DNA of 35,855 bases from Pseudomonadota bacterium (GTDB lineage: Bacteria; Pseudomonadota; Gammaproteobacteria; Burkholderiales; Burkholderiaceae_C): positions 1 to 35,855 of the forward strand of contig JAJZEB010000023.1 in NCBI GenBank assembly GCA_021805805.1. Reading direction: 5' to 3'. The notes below the pieces were generated by a model. It did not search any database and was not told the origin of the DNA. It was given only the letters and a program-made list of their open reading frames with translations. Of the stretch, positions 8,001 through 14,256 are shown in pieces. The position numbers were made by a program, and so were the translations under genes. Numbering within the stretch: position 1 is the stretch's first letter; each line of letters opens with the position of its first letter.

Positions 8001-9161
8001 ATGGCCATTGCCGCGGATCGCTTCGTGGACCAGCTGGCGGAGCTGGGCGTGCACTGCGTGGCCGGAGTCCCGGACTCCGTGCTGCAAGCGCTCGGCATCG
8101 CGCTGGCGCGCGACGGCAGCCCCGTGCGCCATCGTGTCGCCTGCAACGAGGGCGCAGCGGTCGGCATGGCGATCGGCCATCACCTGGCCACAGGCGAGGT
8201 GCCGGCGGTCTACATGCAGAACTCCGGGCTGGGAAACGCGGTCAACCCGCTGGTGTCGATCGCGGCCGCCGACGTGTGCGCGATCCCGATGCTCCTGCTG
8301 GTCGGCTGGCGCGGCGAGATCGACGTCGCCGGCAGTCAGGTTGTCGATGAGCCGCAGCACGCCTTGCAGGGCAAGGTGACGCGGGGGCAGCTGGACCTGT
8401 TGGCGATCCGCCATGAGGTCGTCGGCGCCGATGTGGACGATGTGCGGCCGGTGCTGCAGCGTTTGCTGCGCCACGCGATCGATCGCCGCGAGCCGGTCGC
8501 CCTTGTATTTCGGCGCAATGCCTTCTCGGCAGGCGCCGAGCTGCCGGCGCGCGCGCGCGCCGCGTCGCGCGCGATGACGCGCGAACACGCCATCGAGGCC
8601 TGCCTGCGGGCCATTCCCCGCGGCACGGTCACCGTGACGACGACAGGCATGGCGGCGCGGGAACTGTTCGCGTTGCGCGACAAGCGAGGCGAGTCGCACG
8701 ACTTCGATTTCCTCGTCGTCGGCGCGATGGGACATGCCTCGCATATCGCGCTGGGCATTGCCGGCAGCCGGCAAGGCTGCGCAGTGGTCTGCCTGGATGG
8801 GGACGGCGCCGCGCTGATGCATCTGGGCGCCTTGCCGACGTGTGCGCGCGCGCCCGGCCTGGTCCACGTGGTGCTGAACAACGATGCGCACGAATCGGTC
8901 GGTGGGCAGCACACCTGCGTTCCGGGGCTGCGCTTCGCAAAGCTGGCGCGTGCCTGCGGTTACGCGAAGGTGTTCACCGTCCGCAGCGCGCAGGCGCTGG
9001 AAGCGATCGTCGCCGACGCCGTCGACGGCACCGGCAATTGTTTCATCGAAGTCATCTGCCGCGTCGGTCATCGCGCGGACCTGGGCAGGCCGACGGTTCG
9101 GCCAGGCGTCGCCAAGGAACAGTTCATGCGTGCCCTGCGGGGCGAATCCGGAGACCATTGA
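8001..9161 (+). CDS. Phosphonopyruvate decarboxylase
   Basis: This thiamine-diphosphate enzyme converts phosphonopyruvate to phosphonoacetaldehyde and CO2, pulling the unfavourable mutase reaction forward. The 386-aa protein has the N-terminal pyrimidine-binding part (GVHCVAGVPDSVLQAL, CNEGAAVGMAIGHHLAT with the catalytic Glu, and YMQNSGLGNAVNPLVS). The C-terminal diphosphate-binding motif starts at GDG (about residue 267) and ends at NN (GDG-x25-NN), followed by HESVGGQ. These match phosphonopyruvate decarboxylases rather than general acetolactate synthases. The length is typical. The ATG at 8001 lies 20 bp after the mutase stop. The stop TGA at 9159-9161 abuts the next gene's ATG, so the genes are coupled. 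Confidence 0.94.
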   Translation: MAIAADRFVDQLAELGVHCVAGVPDSVLQALGIALARDGSPVRHRVACNEGAAVGMAIGHHLATGEVPAVYMQNSGLGNAVNPLVSIAAADVCAIPMLLLVGWRGEIDVAGSQVVDEPQHALQGKVTRGQLDLLAIRHEVVGADVDDVRPVLQRLLRHAIDRREPVALVFRRNAFSAGAELPARARAASRAMTREHAIEACLRAIPRGTVTVTTTGMAARELFALRDKRGESHDFDFLVVGAMGHASHIALGIAGSRQGCAVVCLDGDGAALMHLGALPTCARAPGLVHVVLNNDAHESVGGQHTCVPGLRFAKLARACGYAKVFTVRSAQALEAIVADAVDGTGNCFIEVICRVGHRADLGRPTVRPGVAKEQFMRALRGESGDH

Positions 9162-10208
9162 ATGCGAGACGTGAAAGTTGTGGCGTCGAACGTTCGCGCG
9201 TTGACGCCGGCGATGCTCGGCGCATGCACGATCGCCCCGCATCCGGACGCTGCCGAAGGTGCCGTCGTGGTCGTCGAGGCGGTTTCGCGCGAAGGTTCGA
9301 TCCGTTCCGTCGAGAACCAGGCCGGGCGCGAGGTCGCGCTGTATCAAGGCGACCGTTTCGTCGGCGTTCTGGCCAACCGTCGCTCGAGCACGTCGGAGTA
9401 CGGCCACGTTCCGGCACCGTGCGCTCCCGGCGCGCTCCCGGAACTCGACCTGCTGTCGCACGGCGGAGTGATCGGGCAGGGATTGAGCATCCCGCCGTGT
9501 CGGGCGGCGTGCGGGTTCACCAAGGTCAAGGTGCTCGGTGCGCTGATGCACGGGGGGCGCGCGGTGTTCCTGCGCGACCTCTGTTCCGCCCCGGTCGCGC
9601 CGAGGCCGGCGCCTGCGGTCCCGACGATCCTGGTCTGCGGCAGCGCGGCCGAGGTCGGAAAGACCACCGCCTGCACGGCGCTGATTCGTGCGCTGAAGCG
9701 GCACGGGCTGAGCGTCGGCGGCGCCAAGCTCACCGGAACCGGCCGCCTGCGCGACATCCTCGGCATGCGCGATGCGGGCGCCGACCACGTGCTCGATTTC
9801 CCGTCGGTCGGTCTGGCCACGACGTATACGGCGCCCGCCGCGGTGCTCGACGCCGCGCGCGCCATCCTTTCCCACCTCGACTCGCGCGGGTGCGATATCG
9901 TCGTTGCCGAACTCGGCGGGGACATCATCGAAGCCTGCGCCGACCATCTGCTGCTGGATTCCGCGCTGGCGAAGCGGACCCACGCCATCGTCCACGTCGC
10001 AGGAGACGTCATCGGCATCATCGGCGCCGCCGAACTATACCGCCGTGCAGGACTGGCGGACCGTGTGCATCCGACCATCCCGAAGGACCGGAACCCGCTC
10101 GGAACGACCGAGCGGCTGCGCGCACTCGGCTGGACGGCGCTGGACGCGATGGATGCGGCCGCCTGCGATGCCTTCGTCGGCAGATGGATCGCGGGCGGCG
10201 ATGCTTGA
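9162..10208 (+). CDS. P-loop NTPase of unknown function in phosphonate operon (dethiobiotin synthetase/MobB/DUF1611-like fold)
   Basis: This 348-aa protein has two parts. The N-terminal part of about 150 residues contains VVVVEAVSREGSIRSVENQ, GVLANRRSSTSEY and GLSIPPCRAACGF; I do not recognise it. From about residue 155 there is a nucleotide-binding domain with Walker A GSAAEVGKTT at 160-169, followed by GGAKLTGTGRLRDILGMRDAGADHV, with VVAELGGDII as a Walker B-like segment and VHVAGDVIGIIGAAELYRRA. The layout resembles ATP-dependent ligase-like P-loop proteins such as dethiobiotin synthetase, and DUF1611 proteins, one of which I recall being described as an amino-acid N-acyltransferase. In this operon it is the only enzyme without an assigned step, so it is the best candidate for joining phosphonoacetate to an amino acid. 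That role is inference. It starts directly after the previous stop and overlaps the next gene by 8 bp. Confidence 0.8.
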   Translation: MRDVKVVASNVRALTPAMLGACTIAPHPDAAEGAVVVVEAVSREGSIRSVENQAGREVALYQGDRFVGVLANRRSSTSEYGHVPAPCAPGALPELDLLSHGGVIGQGLSIPPCRAACGFTKVKVLGALMHGGRAVFLRDLCSAPVAPRPAPAVPTILVCGSAAEVGKTTACTALIRALKRHGLSVGGAKLTGTGRLRDILGMRDAGADHVLDFPSVGLATTYTAPAAVLDAARAILSHLDSRGCDIVVAELGGDIIEACADHLLLDSALAKRTHAIVHVAGDVIGIIGAAELYRRAGLADRVHPTIPKDRNPLGTTERLRALGWTALDAMDAAACDAFVGRWIAGGDA

Positions 10209-10980
10209 CTCAGGACTCTGGCCCTCCGGCCTTCCGTGGCCGCATCCGGGAATCGGGCGCGAAGTCGCGTTCCTGTCGATCGTGCTTGTCTTCTCCGTCC
10301 TTTCGTCGGCTCTGGGAATCGGCGGCTTTGCCTTGCTGCCGCTGTTCGTTTGGCACTACGGCGCGAAGGCCGGCGTCACCGTCATCACCCTCTATTTCCT
10401 GTTCCAGAACGTCAGCAAGCTGGTGCTGCTGTGGCGTCACGTCGATTTCGCGGTGGCCTGGAAACTCGTCGCCTGGGCCGCACCGGGCGCGATCGCCGGA
10501 GGCGCGCTGCTGGTGGTGATTCCGGCGCAGCACTTCCAGCGCATCCTCGGCGCGGGGATCCTGCTGCTCGTGCTGGTGCCGCGCGTGCTGCCGAACCCAC
10601 GCCGGCCTTCGGCGACCATGCGGCGCGCAGGCTTTGCCTCGTTCGGTATCGCCTACGGCGTCGTCTCGGGCGTGCTCGGCAGCGGCAATGTGCTCAAGGG
10701 GCCGTTGCTGACGTCGATCGGAGTCCTCAAGGAACGATACATCGGAACCTACGCGCTGACCTCGCTGGCGTTGAACGTTCCGAAGCTCGTCGTCTACCAC
10801 GAGGGCGGCATCGCATCGTCCCAGCTGCTGGCCAGGTCATGGCCGCTTCTCGTCGTTTCGCTGACCGGCACCTATATCGGCAAGCGGGTCCTGCGCCACA
10901 TTCCCGATGCGGTGTTCGAGCGGGTGACGACGATCACGTTTGTCATTTCGGCACTTTTGATGATTCTGCTCCCGACATGA
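10201..10980 (+). CDS. TauE/SafE-family membrane transporter, putative phosphonate exporter
   Basis: This 259-aa integral membrane protein has about eight hydrophobic segments in the two-repeat pattern of the TauE/SafE (sulfite exporter) family. The first repeat contains SSALGIGGFALLPLFVW and the second GVVSGVLGSGNVLKGPLLTSIGV; the paired G-x-G-G/S motifs are typical. Family members move small organic anions such as sulfite, sulfoacetate and sulfolactate. A phosphonate-carboxylate product is a plausible analogue, and export is the likely direction in a biosynthetic operon; both are inference. ATG 10201 overlaps the upstream gene by 8 bp, and the stop overlaps the next start (ATGA at 10977-10980), so translation is coupled on both sides. 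Confidence 0.88.
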   Translation: MLDSGLWPSGLPWPHPGIGREVAFLSIVLVFSVLSSALGIGGFALLPLFVWHYGAKAGVTVITLYFLFQNVSKLVLLWRHVDFAVAWKLVAWAAPGAIAGGALLVVIPAQHFQRILGAGILLLVLVPRVLPNPRRPSATMRRAGFASFGIAYGVVSGVLGSGNVLKGPLLTSIGVLKERYIGTYALTSLALNVPKLVVYHEGGIASSQLLARSWPLLVVSLTGTYIGKRVLRHIPDAVFERVTTITFVISALLMILLPT

Positions 10981-12455
10981 ACGACATTTCCCGACACGCA
11001 GCGCCGACCGCCGGCTTTCGCAGCAGCGCTTTGCGGGCGGGCGACGAAGGTTCGCGCGTGGCCGGCGCGCGGTTGTCCGGGCCCGACAAGGTCGAGGTCA
11101 TCAACCCCCATGACGGCAGCGCGATCGCGACGCTCTCGGTCGCCGGCGCGGATGATGCCACCCGGGCGCTGGACCATGCGAGGACCTACCGCGCACGCCT
11201 GTCGCGGCACCGCAGGCGCGAGATACTGCTGCGCGCGGCGCAGGCGCTGGATTCCCGCTTCGACGAAGCGGCGACGCTGATCAGCCTGGAGTCGGGGCTG
11301 AGCCTGGTCGATACCGGGCGCGAGGTTCGCCGGGTGCTTGCCGTGCTGCAAACCGCTGCAGCGGAGTTGCTGCGCGACGATGCAGCCAGCTTCGCCGGCG
11401 ATACGACGCCTGAAGAAGCGCGGCGTCGGATCGTGACCAGCCGCGAACCGCTCGACGGCGCGATCCTTGCGATCACGCCGTTCAACCACCCGATGCACCA
11501 GGTCGCAGGCAAGGTCGTTCCTGCCGTCGCAACCAACAACAGGGTCGTGCTCAAGCCCTCGGAGAAGACCCCTCTTTCCGCGCTGTATTTTGCCGACCTG
11601 ATGCTCGATGCAGGGCTGCCTTCCCCGATGCTCCAGGTCCTGGTCGGACCTGCACCCAGCATCGTCGGTTGCCTGCTGCGCCGTCCGGAGATCGCGATGC
11701 TGAGCTTCACCGGAAGCGTCGAGACCGGGCGCATGCTCGCGTCGCGCACCGGCGCGCGGCGCCTGGTGCTGGAACTCGGCGGCAACGATGCGCTGATCGT
11801 GATGGACGACGCCGACGTGCAGCGGGCAGCGCTTCTCGCCGCCGAGGGTGCTTTCGCGAACTCCGGGCAGCGTTGCACCGCGGTCAAGCGCATCCTGGTG
11901 CAGCGGAGGCTGGCGGCGGATTTCACCGCCAGGCTTGCCGAGCTGACGGCGGAGTGGACCTGGGGCGATCCACGCACGACGCGCATCGGCACCGTCATCG
12001 ACGAAAGCGCAGCGCGACAGGTCGAGTCCAGGGTCGCTGCCGCGATCGACACCGGTGCGCGGCTGCTCGTCGGCCACCGCGTCGCCGGAGCCGCCTACGC
12101 GCCCACGGTCCTGGCCGAAGTCGACCCGGGAATGCGCCTGGTGCAGGATGAGACGTTCGGCCCGGTGGCGCCGGTCATCGCGTTCGACACCGTCGACGAG
12201 GCGATCGCGATCGCGAACGGAACCGCCTTCGGACTTTCCGCCTCGGTGTGCACGAACCGGCTCGACGTGATCGATCGCCTGTTCCACGCGCTTCGGGTCG
12301 GGGCGCTCAACGTCTGGGAGGTTCCCGGCTGGAGGACCGAACTGGCGCCATTCGGTGGAGTCAAGGCTTCCGGGCTCGGCGACAAGGAAGGCGTGCTCGA
12401 GGCAATGCGCGGGTACACCACGATCAAATCCCTTTCCATGCCTTGGGGGGCGTGA
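10977..12455 (+). CDS. phnY: Phosphonoacetaldehyde dehydrogenase (PhnY-like aldehyde dehydrogenase)
   Basis: This 492-aa aldehyde dehydrogenase should oxidise phosphonoacetaldehyde to phosphonoacetate with NAD(P). General family residues are the ELGGND motif with general-base E266 and the catalytic C300 in NSGQRCTAVKR. Features specific to the phosphonoacetaldehyde-type subgroup are ITPFNHPMHQVAGKV, the Arg just before the nucleophile (GQRC), and WRTELAPFGGVKASGLGDKEGV near the C-terminus. In known catabolic operons PhnY works with an AEP transaminase and the hydrolase PhnA; neither is present here. Sitting after PEP mutase and phosphonopyruvate decarboxylase, it would make the operon produce phosphonoacetate instead of 2-aminoethylphosphonate. 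The ATG overlaps the upstream stop, and the next gene starts 2 bp after its own stop. Confidence 0.9.
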   Translation: MNDISRHAAPTAGFRSSALRAGDEGSRVAGARLSGPDKVEVINPHDGSAIATLSVAGADDATRALDHARTYRARLSRHRRREILLRAAQALDSRFDEAATLISLESGLSLVDTGREVRRVLAVLQTAAAELLRDDAASFAGDTTPEEARRRIVTSREPLDGAILAITPFNHPMHQVAGKVVPAVATNNRVVLKPSEKTPLSALYFADLMLDAGLPSPMLQVLVGPAPSIVGCLLRRPEIAMLSFTGSVETGRMLASRTGARRLVLELGGNDALIVMDDADVQRAALLAAEGAFANSGQRCTAVKRILVQRRLAADFTARLAELTAEWTWGDPRTTRIGTVIDESAARQVESRVAAAIDTGARLLVGHRVAGAAYAPTVLAEVDPGMRLVQDETFGPVAPVIAFDTVDEAIAIANGTAFGLSASVCTNRLDVIDRLFHALRVGALNVWEVPGWRTELAPFGGVKASGLGDKEGVLEAMRGYTTIKSLSMPWGA

Positions 12456-12457
12456 CG

Positions 12458-13522
12458 ATGAACATGCAGCATCTGCTTTCGGTCGACCAGTTCGATCGCG
12501 ATCGCGTCGAAGCGCTGTTCGCGGTGGCGCGCGCGGCCGAGCCGGTGGCGCGACGCCGCAAGGTGTGCCGGGCCCTGGAAGGCGCGGTGCTCGGCAACCT
12601 GTTCTTCGAGGCCAGCACGCGTACCCGGATCAGCTTTGCCGCGGCGTTCTGCCGCCTCGGCGGCGCGGTGTGCGACACCACCGGGTTCACGTTCTCGTCG
12701 ATGGCCAAGGGCGAGTCGATCCACGACACCAGCCGGGTGATCAGCGGCTACGTCGACGCGCTGGTCGTACGCCACCCGGAGCGCGGCTCGGCCGCGCAGT
12801 TCGCGCAGGCCACCTGCATCCCGGTGATCAACGGCGGCGACGGACCGGGCGAGCACCCCAGCCAGGCGCTGCTCGACCTCTACACCATCGAGCGCGAGTT
12901 CGAGCGCGTGGGCCGCGAGGTCGACGGTGCGCATGTCGCGCTGATCGGCGACCTGAAATACGGCCGCACCGTGCACTCGCTGCTCAAGCTGCTGTCGCTG
13001 TACCGCGGCATGCGCTTCACGCTGATCGCCCCGCCCGGGCTTGAGATGCCGGCCGAGCTGTGCGCGGTCGTCGCGCGCCGCGGCCACCGGATCGACGTCC
13101 GCACGACGCTGCGCCAGCCCCTGGAGCAGCTCGACGTCGCGTACGCGACGCGGATCCAGCGCGAGCGGATCACCGACGAGGCGATCGACGGCTATACGCC
13201 CGAGTTCCGCGTCGACAAGGCGTTTGTCGATACCTGCTGCGGTCCGCGCACGGTGCTGATGCATCCGCTGCCGCGCGACAGCGCGCCCGGGGCCAACGAC
13301 CTCGGCACCGACCTGGACACCGACCCGAGAACGGCGATCTTCCGGCAGTCGGACAGTGGCGTGGCGGTGCGGATGGCGATTTTCGCGACCCTGCTCGGTG
13401 TCGACCAGAAGCTGCTCGGCCCGCTGCCGGACGCAGGCTGGCGCAGCCCGGAGCGCATCGGGCCCGATGATGCGCCGTTCTACACGCTGGCAGCGGCAAG
13501 CCGCGGCTTCGGAGCGGATTGA
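12458..13522 (+). CDS. pyrB: Aspartate carbamoyltransferase paralogue, putative self-resistance enzyme
   Basis: This 354-aa protein has a complete aspartate carbamoyltransferase active site. It has STRTR for carbamoyl phosphate at 53-57, MAKGES matching the 80s loop lysine, VVRHPERG, GDGPGEHPSQALLDL with the His and Gln, GDLKYGRTVHSL, the aspartate-binding TRIQRER at 231-237, and HPLPR at 269-273. The TRxQxER signature points to aspartate, not ornithine, as acceptor. The 240s loop region after HPLPR carries a longer DSAPGANDLGTDLDTDP stretch than in E. coli. No pyrI, pyrC or other pyrimidine gene is nearby. It is the last gene of the phosphonate operon, 2 bp after the dehydrogenase stop. Because PALA-type phosphonates inhibit this enzyme, an operon-borne copy is best read as a resistant or titrating target. 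Alternatively it could be a biosynthetic carbamoyltransferase. Confidence 0.92.
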   Translation: MNMQHLLSVDQFDRDRVEALFAVARAAEPVARRRKVCRALEGAVLGNLFFEASTRTRISFAAAFCRLGGAVCDTTGFTFSSMAKGESIHDTSRVISGYVDALVVRHPERGSAAQFAQATCIPVINGGDGPGEHPSQALLDLYTIEREFERVGREVDGAHVALIGDLKYGRTVHSLLKLLSLYRGMRFTLIAPPGLEMPAELCAVVARRGHRIDVRTTLRQPLEQLDVAYATRIQRERITDEAIDGYTPEFRVDKAFVDTCCGPRTVLMHPLPRDSAPGANDLGTDLDTDPRTAIFRQSDSGVAVRMAIFATLLGVDQKLLGPLPDAGWRSPERIGPDDAPFYTLAAASRGFGAD

Positions 13523-13538
13523 CGCGTTGCGCCCCGGG

Positions 13539-14156
13539 TCAGCCGGGCAGGATGCAGTCGGCGAACTGCGCAGCGACCGCGTCGATGTGCGCCTGCCGCA
13601 GCGCGTCCGTCTCGAACTGCCTGGCCAGCGGCCCGTCGATCAGCAAAAAGGCCAGGCCGTGGACGTGCGCCCACAGGATCGTGGCGTCGGTGGCTGCGGC
13701 GGCGGGCCCATGGACGATCGTGGCCAGGCGACGCAACTCGGCGAAGGCCCGCCCGCCTGCGTCGCGCACCTCGGTGAAGCGTTGCGGGTCGCACGCGTCG
13801 GCCCGGAACATGAGTCTGAAGACGCCCGGCTGGGACAACGCGAAATCGACATAGGCGCGGCCCGACGCGAGCAGGGTCGCGCGCACGCCAAGCGTCGGTG
13901 CGGCGTCGTTGCACGCGCGCAGACGCCTGGCAAGGTCGTCGAATGCCGTCGCGACGAGCGCGGCAAGCAGCGTTTCCCGATCCGCGAAATAGTGATAGGG
14001 CGCCTGGTGGGTGCAACCGGCCCGGCGCGCGACCTCGCGCATGCGCAGCGCGGCCACGCCGCCTTCCATCAGCAGTTCGCGGCCGATGCGCAGCAGGTCG
14101 GCGCGCAAGTCCCTGGCCGCGTCCGCCCTGGGTCGCCCGAGTCGCCTGGTTTGCAT
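13539..14156 (-). CDS. TetR/AcrR family transcriptional regulator
   Basis: This 205-aa regulator has an N-terminal TetR helix-turn-helix: VAALRMREVARRAGC, then HQAPYHYFADRETLLAAL at about residues 30-60. A helical C-terminal ligand domain of the WHG/TetR_C type follows, with FALSQPGVFRLMFRA and ATILWAHVHGLAFLLIDGPL. I take the ATG at 14156; a GTG at 14162 is also in frame. It is divergent from the oxidoreductase gene at 14257 across a strong promoter, so it most likely represses that gene. It is convergent with the carbamoyltransferase gene with only 16 bp between them, so a link to the phosphonate operon cannot be excluded. Confidence 0.9.
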   Translation of the reverse strand: MQTRRLGRPRADAARDLRADLLRIGRELLMEGGVAALRMREVARRAGCTHQAPYHYFADRETLLAALVATAFDDLARRLRACNDAAPTLGVRATLLASGRAYVDFALSQPGVFRLMFRADACDPQRFTEVRDAGGRAFAELRRLATIVHGPAAAATDATILWAHVHGLAFLLIDGPLARQFETDALRQAHIDAVAAQFADCILPG

Positions 14157-14187
14157 GGGCACCGAGCATAGCCGATCGCAGTGGAAT

Positions 14188-14216
14188 TTGACAGCGTCTA
14201 ATTAACCGTCTAGATT
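14188..14216 (+). promoter_or_regulatory. Sigma-70 promoter for the oxidoreductase fusion gene, with probable TetR operator
   Basis: A perfect TTGACA at 14188-14193, a 17-bp spacer and TAGATT at 14211-14216 make a strong promoter reading toward 14257. The spacer is A/T-rich and carries two direct GTCTA repeats (14196-14200 and 14208-14212) plus a TAATTA palindrome at 14199-14204, a likely binding site for the divergent TetR protein. Confidence 0.6.
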
Positions 14217-14256
14217 CGCGCTGTCCGACATTCGCGCGCTTCGGCGCATCGAGGCC

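Noticed and set aside
7863-9995. Minus-strand open frame of 710 codons opposite the phosphonate genes
   Set aside because: It is antisense to phosphonopyruvate decarboxylase and the P-loop gene, whose motifs are convincing; its own translation is low-complexity.
12458-13522. Ornithine carbamoyltransferase, with a phosphonoacetyl-ornithine product
   Set aside because: The acceptor-site motif is TRIQRER, the aspartate type, and the GDLKYGRTVHSL and HPLPR contexts match aspartate carbamoyltransferases.
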